A stretch of DNA of 64,000 nucleotides, from assembly GCF_000818395.1 (NCBI RefSeq), contig NZ_JWJG01000028.1, forward strand, positions 3,428,303-3,492,302, written 5' to 3'. The translations under genes and the position numbers were made by a program. Below are positions 34,405 through 43,470 of this stretch, in pieces (position 1 is the first letter of the stretch; every line of letters begins with the position of its first letter). The notes beneath the pieces were generated by a model that was given only the letters and a program-made list of their open reading frames with translations, was not told where the DNA came from and searched no databases. The DNA comes from Noviherbaspirillum autotrophicum. Its GTDB lineage: Bacteria > Pseudomonadota > Gammaproteobacteria > Burkholderiales > Burkholderiaceae_D.

Positions 34405-35773
34405 CTTTCACCTCGCGCAGGGCCTTGTCGTTCATGCCGCGCGCAGAATTTGCGACGACAAGCGGCAGCTCCTCGTCCTTGAGTTGAAATGCCGCCGTCT
34501 CGCGCTTGAGCTTGAATGCGCGGTCGACGAGGTAGTTGCGATTGACCACGTGCAAGTCTTCCGGCACGCGCTGCCCGTTCGCCACGTAATACACCTTCAA
34601 CTTCTGGCGAATCACCACATCCAGCACATTGCCGATGGTCGCCGCCTCGTCGAGCTTGGTGACGATACAGCCAGCCAGTCCGCCGCCGAGATAGGAGCGC
34701 ACCACTTCGTTGAGCGTCTCGCCGGTGGCGATCGCCGAAAGGCACAGCAGGCGCTTGACCTCGGTGCCCGCGCCCTGCAGCATCGCGACCTGCTCTGCCA
34801 CCATCTTGTCGCGCTGGCCGACACCGACCGTGTCGATCAACACGATGTGCTTGTTCTTGAGCTCGTCGAGGGCGATACGCAGATCGGTTTCATCCTTCAC
34901 CGAATGGACCATCACGCCAAGGATCTTGCCGTAAATGCGCAACTGTTCGTAGGCGCCGATACGATAGCCGTCGGTCGTGATCAGGGCCAGCTGCCCGGCG
35001 CCGTGCTTCATTACGCAGCGCGCCGCCAGCTTGGCGGTAGTCGTGGTCTTGCCGACACCAGTCGGGCCGACCAGCGCATACACGCCGCCTTTTTCCAGCA
35101 GGTCGCGTTCGTTGTCCATCACCGGCAGGTTGCGGCCCAATACCATCCTGATCCAGTTCATCGCCTCTTCCGGCTTTTCCGACGCTGGCAGCTTCTCGGC
35201 CAGCAGGCGCGACAGGCTGGCGGAAAATCCTGCCGACAGCATCTCGCGCAAGGCCATGGTCTTGTGCGGCGCCCGGTGCTGCTGACCGCTCCAGGCGATT
35301 TCCGCCAACTGCTCTTCCAACATGCCGCGCATCGAACGGATCTCGCCCATGACTTCGGTGCGGATCTCGCTCATGACTTCGGCCAGTTCGATGGCAGCCG
35401 AATCCTTGATCGGCGCAGGCGCCGCTTCCGCGGCGGCAGCGGGCATTCGCGGCGTTGCAGGTTCAGCTTGCGCCTGCACCGGAGCCTGAGTTGGGGGACG
35501 GACTGCGGCTGGCCTGGGAGCGGCGGGCTGCGGCGGCGCGCTCTCGGCACGGTACTTCGGACCGGAAAACGCCGCCAGCGTGGACTCCGATATGGGCTTT
35601 CTCTCCACAGCCGGTTCCGCAAGCGAAGACATGTCTTCCATCGGTAACGCCAGAATTTCGACCTTGCCGTCGACCGTGCGATTGGACAGGATCACTGCAT
35701 CCGGTCCAAGCGCTTCGCGGACGAGGCGCCAGGCCTCACGCGAAGTACTTGCAAGGAATTTTTTGACGTTCAT
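34397..35773 (-). CDS. flhF: Flagellar SRP-like GTPase FlhF
   Basis: FlhF is a signal-recognition-particle-type GTPase that sets the place of flagellar assembly. The 458 residues have the basic N-terminus (MNVKKFLASTSREAWRLVRE, short: MNVKKFLAST), a Pro/Ala-rich linker (about 75-125), an N domain and the G domain: P-loop GPTGVGKTTTTAK at 236-248, ITTDGYRIGAYEQL near 265-278, IDTVG, and TKLDEA. It overlaps flhA by four bases and flhG by eight. All GTPase motifs are intact, in contrast to flhG. Confidence 0.96.
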   Translation of the reverse strand: MNVKKFLASTSREAWRLVREALGPDAVILSNRTVDGKVEILALPMEDMSSLAEPAVERKPISESTLAAFSGPKYRAESAPPQPAAPRPAAVRPPTQAPVQAQAEPATPRMPAAAAEAAPAPIKDSAAIELAEVMSEIRTEVMGEIRSMRGMLEEQLAEIAWSGQQHRAPHKTMALREMLSAGFSASLSRLLAEKLPASEKPEEAMNWIRMVLGRNLPVMDNERDLLEKGGVYALVGPTGVGKTTTTAKLAARCVMKHGAGQLALITTDGYRIGAYEQLRIYGKILGVMVHSVKDETDLRIALDELKNKHIVLIDTVGVGQRDKMVAEQVAMLQGAGTEVKRLLCLSAIATGETLNEVVRSYLGGGLAGCIVTKLDEAATIGNVLDVVIRQKLKVYYVANGQRVPEDLHVVNRNYLVDRAFKLKRETAAFQLKDEELPLVVANSARGMNDKALREVKVG

Positions 35774-37854
35774 GCTTGCCCTCCAACTAGGCTGGTAACT
35801 CTAATAGTCTTTGAATCAGGAAGTTCCGCGTGCGAGAGAACCTTCAATTGCGGCAGCGCCCGGCGCAGGAAGCGCGACAGCGATGCACGCAGCGGCGCCG
35901 GCACCAGCAGCACCGGCGTCAGCCCCATCTGTTCCTGCTGGCGTGCCGCCTGCTCGGTCTGCGCCACCAGGGCGTCTGCCAGGCCCGGCTCCATGCCGCC
36001 GCCGTCAGGACCGCTCGACTGCATGGCCTGCATCAGTAATCGCTCAAGCTTGCTGTCGAGTGCCATCACCGACAGTTCATTGGTCGCCGGGAAAATCTGC
36101 TGGACGATAGCACGGCCCAGCGCGATACGCACCATTGATGTCAGATCCGTTGCATCCTGACTATGCGGCGCATGCTCGGCGAGCGTCTCGATAATGGTGC
36201 GCATATCGCGGATATGCACGCCTTCCGACAACAGGTTCTGCAGCACCTTCTGCAGGGTAGCCAGCGGCAGCAGCTTGGGCACCAGGTCTTCGACCAGCTT
36301 CGGCGACTCCTTGCCCAGATGATCCAGCAATTGCTGCACTTCCTGACGACCAAGCAGGTCAGCTGCATGCATGGTGATCACGTGATTGAGATGGGTCGCG
36401 ATGACGGTGCCCGCATCCACAACGGTATAGCCCATTGCCTGTGCCTGTTCGCGCATGCCGTTGTCGATCCAGACCGCGGGCAGGCCGAATGCCGGATCAG
36501 TGGTCGCCGCACCCGGCAAGGTTCCGCTCACCATGCCAGGATTAATCGCCAGGAACTGGCCAATATGCGACTCGCCGCTGCCGACTTCCACGCCTTTCAA
36601 GGTAATGCGATAGGCCGAGGGCCGCAGCTCCAAGTTGTCACGGATATGCACGGACGGCGGCAGGAAACCGACTTCCTGCGCAAACTTTTTCCGAATGCCC
36701 TTGATCCGCCGCAGCAGTTCACCGCCCTGTGCCTTGTCGACCTGCGGAATGAGGCGGTAGCCGACTTCCAGCCCGAGCGTGTCGACCGGGACGATATCCT
36801 GCCAAGTCGCCTCTTCCACTTCAGGAGGAGCGACCGCAGCAGCCGGTTCGGGCAGTTGGGTTTCGACCTTGCGGGCGCGCTGGCTCATTGCATGGCCTGC
36901 GCCGCCGAGTGCGGCGGCCAGCAGCAGGAAGGCCAGATGAGGCATTCCCGGGATGATGCCCATGCCGCCGATGATGCCGGCCGTGATGTACAGGACTTGC
37001 GGCTTGCCGAACAGCTGGCCCATCAATTGGCCGCCGATATCCTGTTCGCTGGCCACGCGCGACACGACGGCACCGGCGGCGAGCGAAATGATCAGGGAGG
37101 GAATCTGTGCCACCAGGCCGTCGCCGATTGCCAGCAGCGTGTAATTCTTCAGCGCCTGGGAAAAGTCCAGGTCGTGCTGCACCATGCCGACCACCAGGCC
37201 GCCGACGATATTGATGATGGTGACCATGATGCCGGCGACCGCGTCGCCGCGCACGTACTTACTGGCACCGTCCATCGCGCCATAGAATTCTGCTTCCTGG
37301 CCTACCTCGGTACGGCGGCGGCGCGCCTCCTGCTCGCCGATCATGCCGGCATTGAGGTCAGCGTCGATCGCCATCTGCTTGCCGGGCATGGCGTCCAGGG
37401 CAAAGCGCGCGCCGACTTCGGCGATACGGCCGGCGCCCTTGGTCACGACGACAAAGTTGATGATAGTGAGGATGACGAATACGACAATGCCGACCGCAAA
37501 ATTCCCGCCGATCAAGAAGTGTCCGAACGCCTCGATCACCTTGCCCGCGGCATCCGGTCCCGCATGCCCCTCGGTCAGCACCACGCGGGTGGAGGCGACG
37601 TTGAGCGACAGGCGAAGCATGGTACTCACCAGGAGCACCATCGGGAACGCCATGAAGTCAAGCGGCCTGACCGTGTACAGGCTGGTCAGCAGCACGATGA
37701 TCGACAGCGCGATATTGAAGCTGAAGAAGATATCGAGGACAAATGCCGGCAGCGGCAAGATCATCATCACCAGGATCATGATGATGAGAATCGGCGCCGC
37801 AAGCGCCTTGCTCGATGGCCCGGAAAGCCAGGCCGGCAGTCTCAGGCTGTTCAT
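35770..37854 (-). CDS. flhA: Flagellar export protein FlhA
   Basis: FlhA is the large export-gate component that uses the proton gradient and docks chaperone-cargo pairs. The 694 residues comprise eight predicted membrane helices (about 17-310), the FHIPEP-family loop (ARFALDAMPGKQMAIDADLNAG, quoted as ALDAMPGKQMAIDADL) and a large cytoplasmic domain (about 350-690). Standard length. ATGA overlaps on both sides (flhB stop/flhA start and flhA stop/flhF start) indicate strict coupling. Confidence 0.97.
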   Translation of the reverse strand: MNSLRLPAWLSGPSSKALAAPILIIMILVMMILPLPAFVLDIFFSFNIALSIIVLLTSLYTVRPLDFMAFPMVLLVSTMLRLSLNVASTRVVLTEGHAGPDAAGKVIEAFGHFLIGGNFAVGIVVFVILTIINFVVVTKGAGRIAEVGARFALDAMPGKQMAIDADLNAGMIGEQEARRRRTEVGQEAEFYGAMDGASKYVRGDAVAGIMVTIINIVGGLVVGMVQHDLDFSQALKNYTLLAIGDGLVAQIPSLIISLAAGAVVSRVASEQDIGGQLMGQLFGKPQVLYITAGIIGGMGIIPGMPHLAFLLLAAALGGAGHAMSQRARKVETQLPEPAAAVAPPEVEEATWQDIVPVDTLGLEVGYRLIPQVDKAQGGELLRRIKGIRKKFAQEVGFLPPSVHIRDNLELRPSAYRITLKGVEVGSGESHIGQFLAINPGMVSGTLPGAATTDPAFGLPAVWIDNGMREQAQAMGYTVVDAGTVIATHLNHVITMHAADLLGRQEVQQLLDHLGKESPKLVEDLVPKLLPLATLQKVLQNLLSEGVHIRDMRTIIETLAEHAPHSQDATDLTSMVRIALGRAIVQQIFPATNELSVMALDSKLERLLMQAMQSSGPDGGGMEPGLADALVAQTEQAARQQEQMGLTPVLLVPAPLRASLSRFLRRALPQLKVLSHAELPDSKTIRVTSLVGGQA

Positions 37855-39023
37855 TGCATCAACCCATTATCTGTTTTCTTTTGCGCGGCCGGATTGAGCG
37901 GATCAAGCTGCGCAGGAACATCCAGGTCATCCGGCACGTCAGGCCGTACGCCGCCATTCGTCTTGTACGCGCGCAGCTGGAATACATAGGCCAGCACCTC
38001 GGCCACCGCCGTGTACAACCCCTCCGGAATCTCGTCGCCCAGGTCGGTATGGGTGTACAGCGCACGCGCCAGCGGCGGCGCTTCCAGCAACGGTACGTTG
38101 TGCTCGGCGGCGAGTTCGCGAATCTTGGCCGCAACCTCGTCGGAACCCTTGGCGACAACCTTGGGCGCGCGCATCTTGCCGTCGGTGTATTTCAGCGCCA
38201 CGGCATAGTGGGTCGGGTTGGTCACCACGACGTCGGCGGTCGGTACTTCGGCCATCATGCGACGCTTGGCCATCTCGCGTTGCATCTGGCGGATCTTGGC
38301 CTTGATATGCGGATCGCCATCCGACTCCTTCGCTTCCTGGCGCACTTCTTCGCGCGTCATTTTCAGCTTGTTGGCGTAATGCCAAAGCTGGTACGGCACA
38401 TCGATCGCCGCGATAAACACCAGGCTGCCGACGATCGTCAGAAAGCCGGTCAGCATCAGATGGGCAAGGTGCGGCCCTCCCGTCTTCGGCGGATCCATCG
38501 TCAGCGCCAGCACCGACTCGATCTGGCTCGAGATGACCAGCCAGGAAACCGTGCCGACCACGAGCGTCTTGACGATCGACTTCAGCAATTCCACTCCGGA
38601 TTGCGCGGAAACGAGGTTGCTCAAGCCCTTCATGGGATTGAGTCGCCCGAAGTTCGGTTGCAGCGCCTTGCCGCTGAACAGCCAACCGCCGATCAGCAGC
38701 GGGGAAATGACCGCGACAATCATCAGCAAGGCGGCAAAGGGGGCAAACCCCACCAGCAGATCGAAAATATCCGCGCCCAGACGCGTGACGAGCAGGTTGA
38801 AGTCGAAGGCCTGTTCGCGCTCGAATGACAGGCTCGATACGAGCATGTGATTGATCCGGGCAACGAGGCCGTCGCCCAACATCCAGAAGCCGACGCCCGC
38901 GGCGAGCAGAACCGTGCACGTGGCAAGCTCGCGCGAGCGCGGTACATCGCCTTCCTCGCGTGCCTGTTCTAGTCGCCGGGGCGACGCTGGTTCTGTCTTT
39001 TCGAGATCGCTGTCTTCGGCCAT
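37851..39023 (-). CDS. flhB: Flagellar export switch protein FlhB
   Basis: FlhB is the substrate-specificity switch of the exporter. The 390 residues have four membrane helices (about 33-50, 90-112, 145-168, 190-210), a charged N-terminal tail (SDLEKTEPASPRRLEQAREEG, in part EKTEPASPRRLEQA) and the C-domain with the autocleavage motif NPTH at 269-272. The ATG at 39023 is used because AGGAG lies at the right distance; a GTG one codon earlier is also in frame. First gene of flhBAFG-fliA-motCD, behind a terminator of the preceding gene. A stand-alone C-domain homologue is encoded at 5572. Confidence 0.96.
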   Translation of the reverse strand: MAEDSDLEKTEPASPRRLEQAREEGDVPRSRELATCTVLLAAGVGFWMLGDGLVARINHMLVSSLSFEREQAFDFNLLVTRLGADIFDLLVGFAPFAALLMIVAVISPLLIGGWLFSGKALQPNFGRLNPMKGLSNLVSAQSGVELLKSIVKTLVVGTVSWLVISSQIESVLALTMDPPKTGGPHLAHLMLTGFLTIVGSLVFIAAIDVPYQLWHYANKLKMTREEVRQEAKESDGDPHIKAKIRQMQREMAKRRMMAEVPTADVVVTNPTHYAVALKYTDGKMRAPKVVAKGSDEVAAKIRELAAEHNVPLLEAPPLARALYTHTDLGDEIPEGLYTAVAEVLAYVFQLRAYKTNGGVRPDVPDDLDVPAQLDPLNPAAQKKTDNGLMQ

Positions 39024-39128
39024 CACCGACTCCTGTCAAGTCCGCCCGGCGCCAGAATGACGCACTGAGGGACCATCAGGCACGATTATTGGGCAGAAGG
39101 CTGCCAGCCTATCGGAGGAACAGGTGTG

Positions 39129-39159
39129 AAAACCCCTCGCTTTTCGGCGCAGCGAGAGG
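39129..39159 (-). terminator. Terminator after the HDOD gene
   Basis: On the minus strand CCTCTCGCT (39159-39151) pairs with AGCGAGGGG (39141-39133), with one G-U pair, and is followed by TTTT (39132-39129). It lies 19 bases after the stop of the HDOD gene and separates it from flhB. Confidence 0.8.
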
Positions 39160-39177
39160 CTTCGATGGCATGAAGGA

Positions 39178-40380
39178 TTAGAGGTGCAGGCTTTGCGCCC
39201 AGGCCAGCGCGGACAAATGCGACTGATTCACCTGTAGCGCGCTGATGCACAACGCGCCGGCCATCGATTCGATATCCGAGGCCGGCGATTCGCACGCCTC
39301 GGCCAGCGCGATGAATGGACCATAAATGCCCTCCCTACTGAGCAGGGCTTCCGATACGGCGTCGGAAAGTTGAACTTTTTCCAACACTTCTTCCATCGGA
39401 ACGCCCAGCAGGCGGTCGAGCAAGGAAAACATCCCGACCACAAACAGGTTTTCCGCCTCCCCCTTGGGCAGGAAGCCCTGACCGAGCAGTTCGGCGAAGC
39501 GCCCCCGGATAACAGCCGTCTGCATCAGCACCGGGGAATAACCGGTGGTGGTGGCAGTCGCCATCAGCAGCGCCAGCCAGCGGTACAGCGGGGAATAACC
39601 CAGCAACGTCACCGCATGCTTGAGGGATTGGATCTCGCAGCCCAGCCCGAATCCTGCGGAATTAATATAGCGTAGCAGTTTGTAGGAAATGGCGGCATCG
39701 TGCTTCAGCACGCTTTCGAGCTGCCGGACGTCTGCGCCTTTTTTAACCATGTCCATCAGTTGCAGGATCATAGTCTGCGCCGGATTAAGTTCCTTGGGGC
39801 GGCTGCCTTCGCGTGGCGACAATTGCATCGTGCCGGCAAACGACTGCAACCCCATGGAAGCGCACAGATCGAACTGCGCCCAGTCACCAAGATCGCGCGC
39901 GACAAGCTGCACCGCAGGCAAGTCAAGCGCGCGCCACTGCCTTACCTGTTCAGCGAAATCGCTTGCCGCAGCCGATATTTCGACATGCGATAAAAAAGAC
40001 AGGAGGCTCTTGTCGATCGTTGCCGGATTGGCTTCGCGCAGTGAAATGCAATAGCCCTGCGCACCGCAGGTCTTGAGCGCTGTTACAGCGTCGCCATCCG
40101 CCAGCTGCGACGCGCGCACAGCCAGTACGGTACGTTTCTTTGGCAAGCCAGAAAATGCGTTCGCCTTCAGCAAGGCGGCAGGCGCCGCCAGAAACAGCAA
40201 ATGATCGCCGAGGAGCGTTCCGGACTCCATTTCGCTGATGTGACCAGCAACAAAATCGACCAGCGCGCGCGCTTCCTCCTCGTTCGAATCATTCGTGCGC
40301 TGCCAGCCAAGCTCGTAGCCGAGGACCCGCTCCTGAGGATTGAGAAGCGGCTCCCTTACAATGAATTTATCTTCTTGCAT
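39178..40380 (-). CDS. HDOD-domain signalling protein with degenerate EAL-like N-terminus (YuxH type)
   Basis: A 400-residue protein built like YuxH/CdgJ-type regulators: an EAL-like N-terminal half (1-190) and a C-terminal HDOD domain (about 195-385; LMDMVKKGADVRQLESVLKHD, short: VKKGADVRQLESVLKHD, then LLRYINSAGFGL and SLKHAVTLLGYSPLYRW). The EAL signature is not present: the first strand reads RVLGYELGWQR where active enzymes have E-[AV]-L-x-R, and metal ligands are not evident, so c-di-GMP hydrolysis is unlikely. Lies alone between cheZ and a terminator. A role in motility signalling is inferred from place. Confidence 0.82.
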   Translation of the reverse strand: MQEDKFIVREPLLNPQERVLGYELGWQRTNDSNEEEARALVDFVAGHISEMESGTLLGDHLLFLAAPAALLKANAFSGLPKKRTVLAVRASQLADGDAVTALKTCGAQGYCISLREANPATIDKSLLSFLSHVEISAAASDFAEQVRQWRALDLPAVQLVARDLGDWAQFDLCASMGLQSFAGTMQLSPREGSRPKELNPAQTMILQLMDMVKKGADVRQLESVLKHDAAISYKLLRYINSAGFGLGCEIQSLKHAVTLLGYSPLYRWLALLMATATTTGYSPVLMQTAVIRGRFAELLGQGFLPKGEAENLFVVGMFSLLDRLLGVPMEEVLEKVQLSDAVSEALLSREGIYGPFIALAEACESPASDIESMAGALCISALQVNQSHLSALAWAQSLHL

Positions 40381-40445
40381 GACTTTCTAAAACACCTTTA
40401 TGCGCGGCCGGAACAACAGCAAGCCGCAGCAATGCAGCCAGCCGG

Positions 40446-41111
40446 TCAAAATCCCAAACTGTCCAGCAAGTCGTCGACCTGCTCCTGACCGGCAACGACG
40501 TCGGGGTTGCCCTCTGGGTTGATCTGCGGGCCGTTCAGCAATCCTGAGCCGGCATCGCGTCGCAATTCCGGCGGTGCGTAATCGATCAGGAGCTGGACCA
40601 GTTGCTGTTCGAGGCCATGAGCAAGTTCGGTCACCTTCTTGATCACCTGCCCGGTCAGGTCCTGGAAGTCCTGCGCCATCATGATGGTCAGCAGTTGCTG
40701 CTTGGTGTTGCCGGCATCGCTCCTCACCTGCCCCAGGAAGTCGAGGGTCTGCGCGGCCATGGCGCGATAGCGCTCATCCGCATCGGGGCTTTGCAACAGT
40801 TCCTGCCATGCCGCCGCCAGCTGCCCGGCACCGGCATCCATGCCCTCCTGCAGCGGAGTGGCAACGTCGGTCGCGTTGAGCACGCGCTGCGCCGCCTGTT
40901 CAGTCATCTTTGCGACATAGCTCAGGCGATCCCTGGCCGTCGGCATCTCATGCGCGGCTTTCTCGATGAGCTTGTCGAAGCCAAGCGCACGCAGGTTCTG
41001 GTGCAGCGCACGCGTCATCTGGCCGATGCGGGCAAGCACCTCTTCCTGCGTGCCCGCGGCGGCCGGCGGCATGGTAAGGTCGCCTGCGGCCTGCTGGCGC
41101 GGATGAACCAT
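40446..41111 (-). CDS. cheZ: CheY-P phosphatase CheZ
   Basis: CheZ removes phosphate from CheY to end the tumble signal. The 221-residue helical protein has the active-site region MMAQDFQDLTGQVIKKV (Asp/Gln catalytic pair on the long helix) and the C-terminal CheY-binding peptide QVDDLLDSLGF, nearly the same as in E. coli. The ATG at 41111 follows GGGAGG and starts one base after the cheY stop, so cheY and cheZ are coupled. An in-frame upstream start inside cheY is rejected. Confidence 0.95.
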   Translation of the reverse strand: MVHPRQQAAGDLTMPPAAAGTQEEVLARIGQMTRALHQNLRALGFDKLIEKAAHEMPTARDRLSYVAKMTEQAAQRVLNATDVATPLQEGMDAGAGQLAAAWQELLQSPDADERYRAMAAQTLDFLGQVRSDAGNTKQQLLTIMMAQDFQDLTGQVIKKVTELAHGLEQQLVQLLIDYAPPELRRDAGSGLLNGPQINPEGNPDVVAGQEQVDDLLDSLGF

Positions 41112-41112
41112 G

Positions 41113-41511
41113 TCAGCCTCCCGCCGCTGCCAGCTTCTCAAAAATTTTCGAGAGCTTTTCGTCGAGCGTGGCGGCGGTAAATGGTTTCACGACGTAGCCG
41201 TTGGCACCGGCTTGCGCCGCCGCGATGATGTTTTCCTTCTTGGCCTCGGCGGTCACCATCAGCACCGGAATCTTGGCAAGCGCGGCATCAGCGCGGATAT
41301 TCTGCAGCATCGTCAGGCCATCCATCACAGGCATGTTCCAGTCGGTGATGACAAAATCGAACTGCTCGCTGCGCAGTTTCGCGAGCGCCATGGCACCGTC
41401 TTCCGCTTCGTCCACGTTTGAATACCCCAATTCTTTGAGCAGATTGCGAACGATACGACGCATCGTCGAGAAATCGTCGACAACCAAGAATTTCGTTTTC
41501 GGGTCAGCCAT
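41113..41511 (-). CDS. cheY: Chemotaxis response regulator CheY (cheZ-linked)
   Basis: A 132-residue single-domain response regulator. Acidic pocket Asp12/Asp13 ([12 protein letters not shown]), phospho-acceptor Asp57 ([13 protein letters not shown]), Thr in MVTAEAKK and Lys in GYVVKPF are all at the CheY positions, and numbering equals that of E. coli CheY. It should bind the FliM N-terminal peptide. Directly upstream of cheZ, so this is the better candidate for the motor-controlling CheY of the two in this window. GGAGTG precedes the ATG. Confidence 0.96.
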   Translation of the reverse strand: MADPKTKFLVVDDFSTMRRIVRNLLKELGYSNVDEAEDGAMALAKLRSEQFDFVITDWNMPVMDGLTMLQNIRADAALAKIPVLMVTAEAKKENIIAAAQAGANGYVVKPFTAATLDEKLSKIFEKLAAAGG

Positions 41512-41739
41512 GAATCACTCCAATATTTCTTTAACGCGTTATCGAGCCTGCCGAACAATCAACCTTGAATGCGAACGGCTGGCAGAGTTCAAGTATAAAT
41601 AAAACTTGCTCTAAAACCTTGCTCTATTATGCACCTTGGCATCGGCGGCAGCAGTCATCTTCCGAAGAAAATGCGCGGCTTCGTTGCGCTGCCTGCGCCT
41701 GCCTGACCAAGGCTCTCCTGCCATCTTTACAAGCCGCCG

Positions 41740-42816
41740 TCACACCCGCAGGGCGCGGCTGCTGTGGGTCGCCAGATAATCCAGCACCATCCGCGGCAAT
41801 GCATTAAGCGCGCCGATCTCGTGCGCGGCACCGACCGCGATCGCCTCGCGCGGCATGCCGAACACGACGCACGACGCCTCGTCCTGCGCGAAATTATAGG
41901 CGCCCGCGTTTTTCATCTCGAGCATGCCTGCCGCGCCGTCCTTGCCCATGCCGGTCAAAATTACGCCTACCGCATTCTTGCCGGCACAGCGTGCGGCCGA
42001 AGAGAACAGTACGTCGACCGAGGGGCGATGGCGGTTGACCGGCGGGCCCTGGTCGAGCTGCGTCACATAGTTCGCGCCGCTGCGTGCCAGCAGGAGATGC
42101 GAATGACCAGGCGCGATGAATGCATGACCAGGCAGGACGCGCTCGCCGCCGGCGGCTTCCTGCACCGTGATCTTGCACAGACTGTCCAGCCGTCGCGCAA
42201 ACGAACGGGTAAATCCTTCAGGCATATGCTGCGTAATCAGTATGCCCGGGCAGTCGGACGGCATCTGCATCAGGAATTCCTTGATCGCTTCCGTGCCGCC
42301 GGTAGATGCGCCGATGATGATGAGCTTCTCGCTACTAGTGAGCGGATTGCGGATCATCGGCAGCTCCGTTCCCGCTTCCTTGTTCGTATCGGCATGAACG
42401 ATGGCGCGTGGCTTGACGCGCGCCTTTGCCGCCGCCCTGATCTTGTCGGCGATCAGCTCGGTATATTCGAGCATGCCGCTCTGGATCGACAGCTTTGGCT
42501 TGGTCACGAAGTCGACCGCGCCCAACTCCAGCGCACGCAGGGTGATTTCCGATCCGCGCTCCGTCAGCGAGGACACCATCACCACCGGCATCGGGCGCAA
42601 GCGCATGAGCTTTTCGAGAAAGTCCAGCCCGTCCATGCGCGGCATTTCCACATCGAGCGTCAGCACGTCGGGATTGGTCTGCTTGATCAGGTCGCGCGCG
42701 ACGATCGGATCGGGAGCAACGCCGACCACTTCCATATCCGGCTGGCTGCCGATGATTTCCTTCATGACGCTGCGGATCAGAGCCGAGTCGTCGACAATCA
42801 ACACTTTCGTTTTCAT
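41740..42816 (-). CDS. cheB: Chemoreceptor methylesterase/deamidase CheB
   Basis: CheB demethylates and deamidates chemoreceptors during adaptation. The 358 residues have an N-terminal receiver (Asp55 in [12 protein letters not shown]) and a C-terminal methylesterase domain with the catalytic triad Ser171 ([10 protein letters not shown]), His197 ([10 protein letters not shown]) and Asp293 ([12 protein letters not shown]). GGAAGG precedes the ATG. Third of cheR-cheD-cheB; 228 bases without a supported gene separate it from cheY. Confidence 0.97.
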   Translation of the reverse strand: MKTKVLIVDDSALIRSVMKEIIGSQPDMEVVGVAPDPIVARDLIKQTNPDVLTLDVEMPRMDGLDFLEKLMRLRPMPVVMVSSLTERGSEITLRALELGAVDFVTKPKLSIQSGMLEYTELIADKIRAAAKARVKPRAIVHADTNKEAGTELPMIRNPLTSSEKLIIIGASTGGTEAIKEFLMQMPSDCPGILITQHMPEGFTRSFARRLDSLCKITVQEAAGGERVLPGHAFIAPGHSHLLLARSGANYVTQLDQGPPVNRHRPSVDVLFSSAARCAGKNAVGVILTGMGKDGAAGMLEMKNAGAYNFAQDEASCVVFGMPREAIAVGAAHEIGALNALPRMVLDYLATHSSRALRV

Positions 42817-42858
42817 GATACGTACCTTCCGGGACTTGCTTTCCGAGCCACTGCCGGC

Positions 42859-43470
42859 TTAGCCGAACAGTTCGACGTCGCCAGATACCGGCGTCGTTTG
42901 CAGACGGCTTGCATAATCCTGTTCCCGATTTACCAATGTATTGTTATTCAGTTGCTTGAGTTTCTTGACCAGCACTTTACCGCTGCGCGGGAAAAAATAT
43001 ACCTTGCGCGGGTAGATATCGTTGAGGTCTTCGGCCACGATGCGGATATTCTCGGCGCGCAGATAGTCGCGCACGAACTGGGCATTCCGCTCGCCCACAT
43101 TAATCGCGATGAAGCCGCGCAGCACGTTGCCTCCTCCGAACACCTTGGCTTCCAAGTTTTCCCTGCGCGCGCCGGCCTTTAGCAGATCGTTGATCAATAT
43201 TTCCATTGCATAGGTGCCGTACCGCATCGATGCCGACACCGGGCTATCCGCGTCCCCGCCGCCATCCGGCAGCATGAAGTGATTCATCCCGCCGATGCCA
43301 GTAACGCGGTCACGGATGCACGCCGACACGCACGACCCGAGCACGGTGACGATCATCATGTCCTTGCAGGTGAAGTAATACTCGCCCGGCAAAATCTTCG
43401 CCGCGTCACAGTCAAATGTCCGGTCGTAATAGACGTTCGTCGCAAAATGTTCTTCGACTGCGTAGCTCAT
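42859..43470 (-). CDS. cheD: Chemoreceptor glutamine deamidase CheD
   Basis: CheD deamidates receptor glutamines and in some bacteria interacts with CheC-type phosphatases. In the 203 residues the catalytic Cys and His lie in VTVLGSCVSACIRD and GGMNHFMLPDG; KVFGGGNVL and NVGERNAQFV are family motifs. It overlaps the cheR stop (ATGA). The C-terminus ends SGDVELFG, and the same seven residues SGDVELF end the CheZ-like protein at 49622, which suggests a shared docking tail. Confidence 0.95.
   Translation of the reverse strand: MSYAVEEHFATNVYYDRTFDCDAAKILPGEYYFTCKDMMIVTVLGSCVSACIRDRVTGIGGMNHFMLPDGGGDADSPVSASMRYGTYAMEILINDLLKAGARRENLEAKVFGGGNVLRGFIAINVGERNAQFVRDYLRAENIRIVAEDLNDIYPRKVYFFPRSGKVLVKKLKQLNNNTLVNREQDYASRLQTTPVSGDVELFG

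Noticed and set aside
34484-35647. 387-codon plus-strand frame opposite flhF
   Set aside because: Shadow of flhF; no start signal and no family resemblance.
36163-37989. 608-codon plus-strand frame opposite flhA
   Set aside because: flhA on the minus strand is unmistakable. The antisense frame is His/Asp/Gln-rich composition typical of a reversed membrane-protein gene.
41565-41807. 80-codon plus-strand frame over the cheB-cheY gap
   Set aside because: It has no ribosome site, runs into the 3' end of cheB and shows no recognisable motif.
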